Assembly (NCBI GenBank): GCA_964390645.1
Contig: CAYMLL010000074.1
Span: forward strand, 1 to 26,934
Direction: 5' to 3'
Length of the DNA: 26,934 nt
Source: CAYMLL01 sp964390645
GTDB lineage: Bacteria; Planctomycetota; UBA8108
Numbering within the stretch: the stretch's first letter is position 1; the number at the start of each line of letters is the position of its first letter. The position numbers and the translations under genes are program-made. The notes under the pieces were generated by a model. The model saw only the letters and a program-made list of their open reading frames with translations. It was not told the DNA's origin and ran no database searches. Positions 14,956-24,126 of the stretch are shown here, one piece after another.

Positions 14956-17900
14956 ATGCGAACCGAACAGAAACTGGCTCTGCTGATCGCTTCGGTCACG
15001 ATCCTCGCTGCCGGCTCCGATGCGGTCAGCCGTGAGGAGAACGCGGTCAGCCGTGAGGAGGAGTTGCGGCGCGGCTTCTCCGATGTGGCCCATCCGTTCC
15101 TCGTGCGATACTGCATCGATTGTCATTCCGGAACGAAACCCGAAGCGCAGCTGGATTTGACCCTCTTCGGCTCAACCCGAGACGTCGTCAGGGACTTTCC
15201 CACCTGGGTACATGTGGTCGAGCGAGTGAAGACGAGGGAGATGCCGCCCAGGGACGCGGAATCTCAGCCGACCGCCGAGGCACGGCAGACCTTCCTGCGG
15301 TGGAGCAAGAACCTGCGCGACCACGAGGCCGAACGAAACGCGGGTGATCCGGGACCGGTGCTCGCACGCAGATTGAGCGCTGCGGAATACAACCACACGA
15401 TCCACGACTTGACGGGCGTCGACATTCAGCCGGCGCGCGAGTTCCCGGTGGACCCGGCAAACGAAGCCGGCTTCGACAACTCCGGCGAGTCGCTGGTGAT
15501 GACACCGGGGCTGCTCGCCAAGTATCTCGACGCGGCTCGCGCCGTGTCGGACCACCTGGTACTGAAGCCCGGGGGAGTCACTTTCGCCCCGCATCCGGTC
15601 GTCACGGTGACGGACCGCGACAAGTACTGCGTGCGACGGATCATCGATTTCTATCAGGGGCAGAACACCGAATATGCGGACTACTTCTACGCTGCCTGGA
15701 GGCTGCGACAGCGCCACGGGCTCGACGACCCGGGCCCCGCTCTGGTGGAGGTCGCTACCCGGGAGCGGTTGAGCCCCAAGTACCTCGCCAGGATCTGGTC
15801 GCTTCTTGCGGGAGAAGAGAACCACTACGGTCCCGTCGCCAAGCTCCGCTCGCTGTGGCAATCGCTTCCGGATACCGATGCAGAGCTGGAACAGGCTCGG
15901 GCAGGCTGCTCGACGATGAGCGAATACGTGCGGCAACTCCGCCCGAGACTCAGGCGCGAGTTTCCCCACCTCAGGGCCAAGGGCATCAACAACGGCACTC
16001 AGCCCTTTGTCCTGTGGCGAAACCGGCAGTACGCGACGCACCGCATGACTCTCAATCGAGACGCGTTACGTATCGCGTCGAGCTCCCCCCGAAACGAGGA
16101 GGACGAGACCGCTCCTGCCGACGAGCTGGATTCAGAGCTGGTCATCCCCGAAGAGGAAGGGCTGCAAACCCGGCACGTCGACGCGTTCAAGGCTTTCTGT
16201 GCCGTCTTCCCCGACACCTTCTACGTGTCGCGACGCGGCCGCGAGTTCTCGGGTAAGCAGGGCATTCAACTCCGGAACGAAGGGAGCGTTCGCCTGCTGA
16301 GCGCCGGCTTTCACAGCCAGATGGGGTATTTCCGCGACGATGCGCCGCTCTACGAGCTGCTGCTGAACGAGCAACAACAGCGCAGGTTGGATCGTCTCTG
16401 GCAAGAGCTCGATGTCATAGCAGAAGCTCCGACTCGTCAGCACCAGGGCTACATCTGGTACGAGCGGGCCGAGTCCCTGTTCCTGGCGACCGAGGAGTTC
16501 GATTTTGCCCGTTCAGAAGACAAGAGCGTCGCTTCCGAGGAGAAGATCGCCCGGCTCGCGAAAACGTATCTGGCCAAGGCCGATCGGCTTGGCGCGACGA
16601 AGAAGGCACTCGACGCCATCCAGGAGCATTTTCGCATCATCGACGCCAGCATTCGCCGGGCCGAACGGGCCAGGAAGGACGCTTCGCCGCTGCACCTTCG
16701 AGCGCTCGAGGACTTCGCCGAACGGGCCTATCGAAGACCGCTCGAAGATGCGGAGCGCGCGGAAGTTCGAGACTTCTATGACATCTTGCGCAAACGTGAT
16801 GGCCTCGAGCATGAAGATGCCACGCGTGATGTGCTGGTGCGAATACTGACTTCCCCGCACTTCTGTTTCCGCACCCACCCGAGTGATGCCGAAGAGCCGA
16901 TTCATCCCCTGTCTGACTACGCGCTCGCGAGCCGCCTCAGCTACTTTCTGTGGTCCAGTATGCCGGACCAGGAGCTGTTGAGTGCAGCCTCTCGCCGTCA
17001 GCTCCACAAGCCCGATGTGCTCCTGTCACAAGTCCGTCGCATGCTGAACGACGACGGCGTGGAGGGGCTGGGGACGGAATTCGGAGGACACTGGCTCGAC
17101 TTCCGGCAATTTCAACGACACAACAGTGTCGATCGAGGGCGCTTCCCCGCGTTTGACAACGACCTTCGCCAGGCCATGTTCGAGGAACCGATCCGGTTCC
17201 TGGTGGATCTGATTCAGCGGGGTGGGTCGATACTCGATCTCCTTTACGCTGACCACACCTTCGTGAATTCGACACTCGCGGCGCACTACGGAATCGAAGA
17301 CCTGCCGCTCGAGGCGGGCGGCTGGGCTCGCGTGGCGAAGGCTGATCGGTACGGCCGCGGGGGGCTCCTGCCGATGTCGGTCTTCTTGACGAAGAACGCT
17401 CCCGGTCTGCGCACGAGCCCCGTGAAACGGGGTCACTGGGTTGTTCGTCAGTTGCTCGGTGAACGCATCCCCACGCCGCCTCCCGAGGTTCCCGAACTGC
17501 CCAGCGACGAAGCCGAGCTGGGCGAGTTCACGCTGACCGAGGTCCTCGCGAAGCATCGCGAGCACGAGAGCTGTTCGGTGTGTCACAATCGTTTCGACTC
17601 GGTCGGTGTGGTGTTCGAAGGCTTCGGCCCCATCGGTGAGCAACGATCGCTCGATCTCGGCGGCCGCACTGTCGATACTCGAGCGAAGCTTCCTGACGGA
17701 GTCGAGCGCAAGGGCGTTCCGGGCCTGCGCGACTACTTGCGAAAGCACCGTCAAGCCGAGTTCGTCGACAACCTGTGTCGAAAGCTCCTGGCCTATGCCC
17801 TGGGCCGCACCCTGATCATCTCGGACGACAAGCTGCTCCGTCGGATGCGAGACGAGCTCGTTCAGAACGATCATCGTTTCACGAGCTTGATCGAGAGCAT

Positions 17901-17958
17901 CGTCACGAGTCCCCAGTTTCTGCGGCAGCGAGGGCGGAACTACCGGTATGAGGAATGA
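14956..17958 (+). CDS. Secreted diheme DUF1587/DUF1595/DUF1592/DUF1588/DUF1585 protein (Planctomycete-type cytochrome)
   Basis: A 1000-residue exported protein of unknown reaction. A signal peptide (KLALLIASVTILAAG) is followed by a c-type heme motif CIDCH at residues 53-57. Next comes DUF1587 (LARRLSAAEYNHTIHDLTG onward, about 134-205) and a long central region that I cannot assign. DUF1595 (FAERAYRRP, about 585), DUF1592 (SRLSYFLWSSMPDQELL, about 655), DUF1588 (RTSPVKRGHWVVRQLLG, about 810) and DUF1585 (LCRKLLAYALGRTLIISDD, about 930) then follow in the family order. A second heme motif CSVCH is at 873-877, so it should be a periplasmic diheme protein. The start at 14956 has only a weak ribosome site. 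It overlaps the next gene by 11 bases. The DUF1592 family is almost always paired with DUF1552, as here, but the substrate and partners are not established. Confidence 0.93.
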   Translation: MRTEQKLALLIASVTILAAGSDAVSREENAVSREEELRRGFSDVAHPFLVRYCIDCHSGTKPEAQLDLTLFGSTRDVVRDFPTWVHVVERVKTREMPPRDAESQPTAEARQTFLRWSKNLRDHEAERNAGDPGPVLARRLSAAEYNHTIHDLTGVDIQPAREFPVDPANEAGFDNSGESLVMTPGLLAKYLDAARAVSDHLVLKPGGVTFAPHPVVTVTDRDKYCVRRIIDFYQGQNTEYADYFYAAWRLRQRHGLDDPGPALVEVATRERLSPKYLARIWSLLAGEENHYGPVAKLRSLWQSLPDTDAELEQARAGCSTMSEYVRQLRPRLRREFPHLRAKGINNGTQPFVLWRNRQYATHRMTLNRDALRIASSSPRNEEDETAPADELDSELVIPEEEGLQTRHVDAFKAFCAVFPDTFYVSRRGREFSGKQGIQLRNEGSVRLLSAGFHSQMGYFRDDAPLYELLLNEQQQRRLDRLWQELDVIAEAPTRQHQGYIWYERAESLFLATEEFDFARSEDKSVASEEKIARLAKTYLAKADRLGATKKALDAIQEHFRIIDASIRRAERARKDASPLHLRALEDFAERAYRRPLEDAERAEVRDFYDILRKRDGLEHEDATRDVLVRILTSPHFCFRTHPSDAEEPIHPLSDYALASRLSYFLWSSMPDQELLSAASRRQLHKPDVLLSQVRRMLNDDGVEGLGTEFGGHWLDFRQFQRHNSVDRGRFPAFDNDLRQAMFEEPIRFLVDLIQRGGSILDLLYADHTFVNSTLAAHYGIEDLPLEAGGWARVAKADRYGRGGLLPMSVFLTKNAPGLRTSPVKRGHWVVRQLLGERIPTPPPEVPELPSDEAELGEFTLTEVLAKHREHESCSVCHNRFDSVGVVFEGFGPIGEQRSLDLGGRTVDTRAKLPDGVERKGVPGLRDYLRKHRQAEFVDNLCRKLLAYALGRTLIISDDKLLRRMRDELVQNDHRFTSLIESIVTSPQFLRQRGRNYRYEE
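15022..15060 (+). repeat. In-frame 21-bp tandem duplication after the signal peptide
   Basis: The 18 bases GCGGTCAGCCGTGAGGAG occur at 15022-15039 and again at 15043-15060, in phase, separated by AAC. They encode AVSREEN followed by AVSREEE just after the signal peptide of the diheme protein. The unit count could vary between strains by slippage without breaking the frame. Confidence 0.9.
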
Positions 17959-19345
17959 ACCCGTGAACCGACAACCTTCCCCCGAGAATGTGACGCGTCG
18001 TACCGTCTTGCGTGGTGCCGGGATGGCGATGGCACTTCCGTGGCTGGAGTCGATTCCCGTATGGGGCGCGACGAATCGGTCCAGCCCCAAGCGTTTCGCG
18101 GCTCTGTTCATGGCCAACGGCATCAACCCGAAGGAATGGTGGGCCAAGGGTTCCGGTGCCGACATGGAGCTGGGGAAATGCCTGGAGCCGCTCGAGCCGT
18201 TCAAGGCGAAGATGAACTTCGTCAAAGGGCTGTTCAACCGGGCCGCGGTCGGTGTCGGCATACACCCGGGGCAGACGGGCAATCTGCTCTCCGGCGCGAA
18301 GTTGAAGAAGGGAGCGGAGCTGGGTGGCGGCATCAGCATGGATCAGGTGCTGGCCAATCACATCGGTCGAAAGACGATGCAGTCCAGTCTTGTCCTGGGC
18401 TGTGAACAACCGGTGACCGGCTATCACGAGACCAACTTCTCGATGGCCTACAGCTCGCACATTTCCTGGCAGAACGCGACTTCGCCCGTGCCGATGGAGA
18501 CCTACCCGTCCCTGGCATTCGACAGCCTCTTCGAGAACCGTGGCACGACCCGCAACCGCAGCATACTCGACCGCGTTCAGGGTGACGCCCGGAGCCTGAG
18601 CCGGAGAGTCAGCTCGAGGGACCGGGCCAAGCTCGACGAGTACCTCGCGAGTGTGCGCGAGGTCGAGAAACGAATCGACCGCATCCGCGCGGCCGCAGAC
18701 AAAGCAGCCGGCAAGGCTCGTGATCGTGGCCAGTCGGTCTTCACCATGGACCGACCCGACAATGGGCTCCCCGAGGACATTCGCGACCACATGAAGCTGA
18801 TGTGTGACATCATCGCGATGGCCTTCCAGACGGACAAGACGCGCGTCGCCACACTGCTGCTCTGCCGTGATGTCTCGGGGCTCATCTATCCGTTCCTCGG
18901 CGTCCGTCGCGGCCATCACATCGCGTCGCACAGTGATACCTCCGACAGCTATCTGCGGATCGTGAAGTACCACTGCAGTCAGGCAGCCTACCTGGCCGGG
19001 CGTCTGGCCTCGATGGAAGAAGGCGACTCCAACGTGCTGGACAATTCGCTGCTGCTCTTCCTGTCCAACATGTGGTCCGGATCGAATCACGACAGCACCA
19101 AGGTGCCCGTCATGATGATCGGAGGATTGGGCGGCACACTGAAGACCGGCAGAGTGCTCGACTACAGCGGGACGACAAGAGTTCCCGCAGTGAACAAGGC
19201 GCCCGACAAGGACGAGGTGTTCGACTACAGCGAGAAGGGCGACGAACACCGCAAGCTTTGCAGTCTGTACCTGTCGATCATGGACCGCATGGGCGTTTCG
19301 CTCGACAAGTTCGGTGACGCGGACACGCGTTTGACCGGGCTCTGA
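17948..19345 (+). CDS. Tat-exported DUF1552 family protein
   Basis: A 465-residue DUF1552 protein of unknown function. The N-terminus carries a twin-arginine-type signal, TRRTVLRGAGMAMALPWLES (Arg17-Arg18), implying folding in the cytoplasm before export. Family features include the opening RFAALFMANGINPKEWW, the conserved MNFVKGLFNRAA and GVGIHPGQTGNLLSG, GISMDQVLANHIG, and the late HHIASHSDTSDSY and LLLFLSNMWSGSNHD, whose conserved His and Asp could bind metal. Resemblance to the DUF1501 (alkaline-phosphatase-like) group has been proposed for such proteins, but no catalytic residue is proven. It overlaps the diheme gene by 11 bases and precedes the PQQ enzyme by 50, so the three are probably one operon. 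Confidence 0.92.
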   Translation: MRNEPVNRQPSPENVTRRTVLRGAGMAMALPWLESIPVWGATNRSSPKRFAALFMANGINPKEWWAKGSGADMELGKCLEPLEPFKAKMNFVKGLFNRAAVGVGIHPGQTGNLLSGAKLKKGAELGGGISMDQVLANHIGRKTMQSSLVLGCEQPVTGYHETNFSMAYSSHISWQNATSPVPMETYPSLAFDSLFENRGTTRNRSILDRVQGDARSLSRRVSSRDRAKLDEYLASVREVEKRIDRIRAAADKAAGKARDRGQSVFTMDRPDNGLPEDIRDHMKLMCDIIAMAFQTDKTRVATLLLCRDVSGLIYPFLGVRRGHHIASHSDTSDSYLRIVKYHCSQAAYLAGRLASMEEGDSNVLDNSLLLFLSNMWSGSNHDSTKVPVMMIGGLGGTLKTGRVLDYSGTTRVPAVNKAPDKDEVFDYSEKGDEHRKLCSLYLSIMDRMGVSLDKFGDADTRLTGL

Positions 19346-19395
19346 GACAAAGCGATCCCGGCCTTCGATTCTGTGCAACGCGTCGGAGATAAACC

Positions 19396-21354
19396 ATGCG
19401 CCGCTCCTCTTCCTGTCTGATTCTCTGCCTCGTCGTGTGCGGGACCTACGCACTGACACCTTCACCACCGGCATACGCGCAACAGGTCGAGTGGCGCCAC
19501 TACGGAGCGGATCGCAGCCACTCGCGATTCATGCCGCTCGACCAGGTCAACAAGAGCAACGTCAAGGACCTGAAAGAGGTCTGGAGGTGGGAGTCGGTCG
19601 ACGCGCCCATCGCCGCAAAGAACCGGCGGCTGGGGCTAGGCCCCTTCAAGCCGACCCCCCTGATGGTGAGTGGCGTTCTTTACGTCAGCACCGCACTCAG
19701 TCAGATCGCCGCCATCGACCCGGCGAGCGGAAAGACCCTGTGGGTTCACGACCCGAAGAGCTACAAGCGTCCTCGCCCGGGGAACAGCGGCTATCAGCAC
19801 CGCGGCGTCGAATACTGGACGGACGGGAAGGACGAACGGATCATCATCGCCACCGGAGGACGGCAACTGGTCGCGGTGAACGCGAAGACCGGCAAGACGT
19901 ACCCCGAATTCGGCAAACGCGGTTGGGTCGACTTGCGCCAGGGGCTCGGGCGCCCGATCAACGAGCGGACGCTCGGCTTCAACTCTCCCCCGGTCGTGTG
20001 TCGCGATACGATCGTCGTCGGATCGGTGGTCCAGGACTTCGTGAATCACATGAATACCGCTCCCGGTCACGTGCGTGGCTACGACGTCCGCACGGGCGAG
20101 CTGAAGTGGGTTTTCCATACGATTCCTCAAGCGGGAGAATTCGGCAACAAGACCTGGGAAGACGGCTCCTGGAAGAAGATGGGCAACACGAATGTGTGGT
20201 CCACGATGAGCGCCGACGAGGAGCTCGGGTACGTCTACTTGCCCGTTTCCACGCCGACGAACGACTACTACGGCGGGCATCGACCGGGTGACAATCTCTT
20301 TGCCGAGAGCCTCGTCTGCTTGAACGCGGAAACGGGCGAGCGCGTCTGGCATTTTCAGCTCTGTCACCATGGATTGTGGGACTACGACCTCCCCTGTGGC
20401 CCCAATCTCGCGGACATCACCGTCGACGGAAAGAAGATCAAGGCCGTCGCTCAGGTGACCAAGCAGGGATTCTGCTTCGTCTTCGATCGCGTGACGGGCA
20501 AGCCCGTGTGGCCAATCGAGGAACGCCCGGTTCCGCAGTCGACCGTGCCGGGAGAGAAGACGGCGGCCACACAGCCGTTTCCGACCAAGCCACCCGCATT
20601 CGAGCGACAGACGACCCACGACGATGACCTGATCGACTTCACGCCGGAGCTGCGCAAGCAGGCGCTCGAAATCGTCCGCGACTTCAAACGAGGGCCGATG
20701 TACCTCCCTCCGATCGTCAACGGAAAGAACGGCAAGAAGGGGTCGCTCATCCTGCCCAGCGCGGCTGGAGGCGCCAACTGGCGGGGCGCTGCGGTCGATC
20801 CCGAGACCGGCATCCTCTATGTCGGATCGATGACGTCTCCCATGGTCATGAGTGTCGTGAAGCCCGACCCCAACCGTTCGTCGTTCGACTTCGTGGTCCG
20901 GTACCTCAGTGCCCGAGGCCCACAGGGCCTTCCGTTAGTGAAGCCGCCGTACGGTCGAATCACTGCCATAGACCTGAATCGAGGCGAGATCGCCTGGCAG
21001 GTGGCGCACGGCGATGGTCCGCGCGACCATCCCGCCATCAAGCACCTCGAGCTCGGTCGACTGGGAAATGCCTCCAACGGAGTTCTTTCGGGCGGTGGAG
21101 GGTTTGTGACCAAGGGACTCTACTTCGCGATTCAGGCCGAGAACGACGACAATCACCCGATGCGGATGGGCCCGACGGGTTTTCTGCGGGCGTTCGACAA
21201 GACCAACGGAGATCTCGTCTGGGAGCGGACGGTCCGCAGCAGACCACTCTCGACACCCATGACGTACATGCACCAGGGCAAGCAGTATGTCGTGATCGGC
21301 GTCGGCGGCATGGAGCAGAAATCAGAACTGATCGCGTTCGCTCTCCCTGACTGA
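19396..21354 (+). CDS. Secreted PQQ-dependent dehydrogenase (quinoprotein, glucose/quinate dehydrogenase-like beta-propeller)
   Basis: A 652-residue quinoprotein of the eight-bladed PQQ dehydrogenase fold, expected to oxidise an alcohol, polyol or sugar in the periplasm. A signal peptide ends near Ala28 (SPPAYAQQ). The N-terminal WRHYGADRSHSRFMPLDQVN and the propeller repeats (AIDPASGKTLW, AVNAKTGKTYPEF, GYDVRTGELKWVF, CLNAETGERVWHFQ) follow. The family active-site stretch CHHGLWDYDLPC matches the HHDLWDxD region of glucose/quinate dehydrogenases. It lacks the five N-terminal membrane helices of membrane glucose dehydrogenase and has no CxxCH, so it is soluble or peripheral and needs an external electron acceptor. 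GGAG lies 7 bases before the ATG. Its cofactor is made by the divergent pqq cluster. Substrate specificity cannot be read from sequence. Confidence 0.93.
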   Translation: MRRSSSCLILCLVVCGTYALTPSPPAYAQQVEWRHYGADRSHSRFMPLDQVNKSNVKDLKEVWRWESVDAPIAAKNRRLGLGPFKPTPLMVSGVLYVSTALSQIAAIDPASGKTLWVHDPKSYKRPRPGNSGYQHRGVEYWTDGKDERIIIATGGRQLVAVNAKTGKTYPEFGKRGWVDLRQGLGRPINERTLGFNSPPVVCRDTIVVGSVVQDFVNHMNTAPGHVRGYDVRTGELKWVFHTIPQAGEFGNKTWEDGSWKKMGNTNVWSTMSADEELGYVYLPVSTPTNDYYGGHRPGDNLFAESLVCLNAETGERVWHFQLCHHGLWDYDLPCGPNLADITVDGKKIKAVAQVTKQGFCFVFDRVTGKPVWPIEERPVPQSTVPGEKTAATQPFPTKPPAFERQTTHDDDLIDFTPELRKQALEIVRDFKRGPMYLPPIVNGKNGKKGSLILPSAAGGANWRGAAVDPETGILYVGSMTSPMVMSVVKPDPNRSSFDFVVRYLSARGPQGLPLVKPPYGRITAIDLNRGEIAWQVAHGDGPRDHPAIKHLELGRLGNASNGVLSGGGGFVTKGLYFAIQAENDDNHPMRMGPTGFLRAFDKTNGDLVWERTVRSRPLSTPMTYMHQGKQYVVIGVGGMEQKSELIAFALPD

Positions 21355-21447
21355 AGCCTGGCCGGACCCGCGCGACACCGCCCGAAGCAAGGCGATTCGC
21401 GAACGAGCGACGCCCGGTTCGACCACCGTCGGTTACCATCGCGCCCA

Positions 21448-24069
21448 ATGCACCGCGTCTTCCTCATCGCCACCCTCATCTGCGCCAGTCATACTCCGTC
21501 GCTCCGGGCACAGCTACCGGCCACGGCCATCAACCTGGCCAAGCTGAAGATCTCCGAAAGGCAGAAGCCGACGGACCTCTGCCCCGTTCACCTCGTGCAA
21601 GCCGACCCGAAGCTTCCCACCTGGACCCACAAGGGGGTGAAGTATCGCGGCCATACACTGTCCTGCCAGAGCGAGTTCGAGAAGGCCCCGCAGAACTACA
21701 TCGAGGACGCACGCTACCAACGCTGGGAAAACAACTTCATCGCCGACATGAGCACCGTCTGGTGCCCCGTCACCGACGAGGTCGCCGGCGGATTCCTGAA
21801 GTGGGAGCGTCTGGGAATCAAGTGGGAGAGCTGCTGCCGGTTCTGCAACGCCACGGTCAGCGAAAGCCAGTTTCCGGCAGCTCTGAAGCGGCTCGAGATG
21901 CGCGCACGCCAGGCGTACACGGAGACCGGCGGAAAGTACACCGTGGGTGCCAGGGACCCGCTGGAAGGAGCTGTCCGGGGGCGTCGTTCCCGGAAAGGCT
22001 CCCGGATCTCGGCCACGGAGTTGCCGCCAGGTCAGCTACCCGAGGGACTGGAGCGGGGTCTGATGCTGACGATCACGCAACCGGAAACGTCAGGGAGTGA
22101 CACTCGCCTGGCGCGGCTGCCGGCGCTATGGGTGGAAGCGAACGCCCCACCCAGCCCGCTGCTGAAACCGGGTCCCTTCCGGGCCACCTGGGTGGGTTTT
22201 CTGCGCCTGGACTACCCCGACGAGCTCTCGTTTTCAGCAGCAGGCCGGGGCGCGATCCGCTTGAGAGTCGACGGCAAGAACGCGCTCATCGGGAACGGCG
22301 AGGATCTGGTGGATCTGCAGTCGGAGCCACTCTCACTCGGCGGCGGCTTCCATCCCTTCGAGCTCGAGTACGCGACGCCACCGTCGGGCGCAGCGTCTCT
22401 GCGCCTCTACTGGGAAGGCATCGAATTCCCGCGCGAGACGGTCCCCCCCACCGTCTTGAGCCACCACCTCGACGACCCGAGCCTGGTGCACGGCAAGCAG
22501 CTGCGACGAGGGCGCGAACTGTTCGCTTCGCGCCTCTGCGTTCGCTGTCACCTCGCGACGGACGAATGGGCGTTGACGAGCCTGTCGATGCCCGAGCTTC
22601 ATACCGACGCGCCCTCGCTCGACGGCATCGGATCGCGGCTGCACACCAGGTGGCTCACGCACTGGATCAGCAACCCGCGGCAGGTCCGTCCGGATGCCCG
22701 GATGCCGAACATTCTCCACCATGGTGACGCGGCGGGGGCGATCAAGGGTGGCGACATGCGCGCGGCGGACATCGCCGCTTACCTGGCCACGCTGACGGAT
22801 CCGCGTCTCGAGAACGGATCTCCGGCGGCGGAATCGCCGACGGCATCGGCCGTGGCGATTCAAGAAGGCGGCCGGCTCTTCTCGTCCATCGGCTGTGGCG
22901 CGTGCCACGCGGCGTGCGATTCTGACGGACGCAGCGAGGATCATCCGGTCATCTCGCTGAACTCGGTGGCGTCGAAGTGGAAGCCTCGCGCGCTACGGTC
23001 CTTCCTGCTGGCTCCACACAAACACCACCGTTGGACACGGATGCCCGACTTCCAGCTGTCACCAGAGGAAGCCGGGCAACTGTCAGCCTATCTGCTCGAG
23101 GAGTCGGCCCGGGATGAGCTCGAGCGATTGCCCCCGGGAGACCCGGCAAGCGGCCGCCGGCTCGTGTCCGCGCTGGGCTGCGGCAACTGTCATCCATGTT
23201 CATCGGAGACGGGGCACCTGCTCGAGACGACGCCACTCGTCGATCTGGAAGGGCTGGACTGGGATCTCTGGGGCTGCCTGGCCAGCGGAGACGGCCGCGG
23301 GGATGCTCCGAGGTTCGCGTTCAGCCCCGCGCAAAGAGCAGCGCTGCTGGTCTTCGGATCCACCGACCTGTCGTCGCTACGCCGATCGGTTCCGGCGGAG
23401 TTCGCCCATCGCCAGTTCGGGGAGCTCCGCTGCGCGGCGTGCCACGGGCGTGACGGTAGCGTGGCTCGCTGCCCGCCGGCCACTGCGCCGCCCGGAACGC
23501 CGTCTCCGTACAGCCGGCAGGAGCTCCTGGGTTCGCCGACGCCGCCTCCGCTCACCTACGCCGGCGAGCAGCTCCGGTCGCGGTGGCTGGAAGACCTGCT
23601 TGCCGGTCGAGTCGCCTACCGCGTCAGGCCCTGGCTCGAGGTACGCATGCCCCGTTTTCCACGGCGTGCCCCCGGGCTGGCGCTCGGACTGGCGGCCGAT
23701 CATGGTATCCGTCCCTCGGAAGAGCTTACCGCCCCCACGAGGCCATCCCCCGAGAAGGTTCGACTGGGTGAGAAGCTCTTTGGATCGGATGGCGGATTCA
23801 GCTGCTCGAAATGTCACTCCATCGGCGCACGCAAAGCCCGGATGGAGGCGAGCTTCGGAGTCATCGATCTGCTCCACTCCAGGCAACGGCTTCGCGACGA
23901 GTTCTACCTGCGGTGGATGATGAACCCGACTCGCGTGCTCCCCATGACACGGATGCCGGCCTACACGGACGAGGTAGGCGAGTCACCCCTGCCCGGAATT
24001 CTCGGTGGAAATGGCAGGAGACAGTTCCAGGCGATCTGGCAATATGTCGAGTCACTGAAGACACGGTGA
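21448..24069 (+). CDS. Secreted multiheme cytochrome c with N-terminal YHS-like Cys motifs and a PA14-like domain
   Basis: An 873-residue exported protein. A signal peptide ends near Ala21 (TPSLRAQLP). Residues 40-135 hold two Cys clusters (CPVH at 45 with Cys73 in YRGHTLSC, then WCPV at 105 with ESCCRFC at 127-133) that look like degenerate metal-binding YHS/TRASH units. Residues about 225-340 resemble a PA14 domain (TWVGFLRLDYPDELSFSAAG, LRLYWEGIEFP). Five c-type heme motifs follow: CVRCH (364), CGACH (483), CGNCH (578), CAACH (662) and CSKCH (786), several trailed by RMP, a likely Met axial ligand. No Shine-Dalgarno is obvious. It lies 93 bases after the PQQ dehydrogenase gene, and the arrangement suggests it receives that enzyme's electrons. 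Known PQQ partners are usually small mono- or triheme cytochromes, so this architecture is unusual. Confidence 0.85.
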   Translation: MHRVFLIATLICASHTPSLRAQLPATAINLAKLKISERQKPTDLCPVHLVQADPKLPTWTHKGVKYRGHTLSCQSEFEKAPQNYIEDARYQRWENNFIADMSTVWCPVTDEVAGGFLKWERLGIKWESCCRFCNATVSESQFPAALKRLEMRARQAYTETGGKYTVGARDPLEGAVRGRRSRKGSRISATELPPGQLPEGLERGLMLTITQPETSGSDTRLARLPALWVEANAPPSPLLKPGPFRATWVGFLRLDYPDELSFSAAGRGAIRLRVDGKNALIGNGEDLVDLQSEPLSLGGGFHPFELEYATPPSGAASLRLYWEGIEFPRETVPPTVLSHHLDDPSLVHGKQLRRGRELFASRLCVRCHLATDEWALTSLSMPELHTDAPSLDGIGSRLHTRWLTHWISNPRQVRPDARMPNILHHGDAAGAIKGGDMRAADIAAYLATLTDPRLENGSPAAESPTASAVAIQEGGRLFSSIGCGACHAACDSDGRSEDHPVISLNSVASKWKPRALRSFLLAPHKHHRWTRMPDFQLSPEEAGQLSAYLLEESARDELERLPPGDPASGRRLVSALGCGNCHPCSSETGHLLETTPLVDLEGLDWDLWGCLASGDGRGDAPRFAFSPAQRAALLVFGSTDLSSLRRSVPAEFAHRQFGELRCAACHGRDGSVARCPPATAPPGTPSPYSRQELLGSPTPPPLTYAGEQLRSRWLEDLLAGRVAYRVRPWLEVRMPRFPRRAPGLALGLAADHGIRPSEELTAPTRPSPEKVRLGEKLFGSDGGFSCSKCHSIGARKARMEASFGVIDLLHSRQRLRDEFYLRWMMNPTRVLPMTRMPAYTDEVGESPLPGILGGNGRRQFQAIWQYVESLKTR

Positions 24070-24126
24070 AGACCGGATACTCCACGATAGACCCGACTGT
24101 AGTGGCTCGCGGCCAGGAGAAACGAG

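Noticed and set aside
17903..19474. Minus-strand frame of 523 codons opposite the DUF1552 gene
   Set aside because: It is a shadow of a clear DUF1552 gene, crosses into both neighbouring regions and shows no signal, domain or ribosome site.
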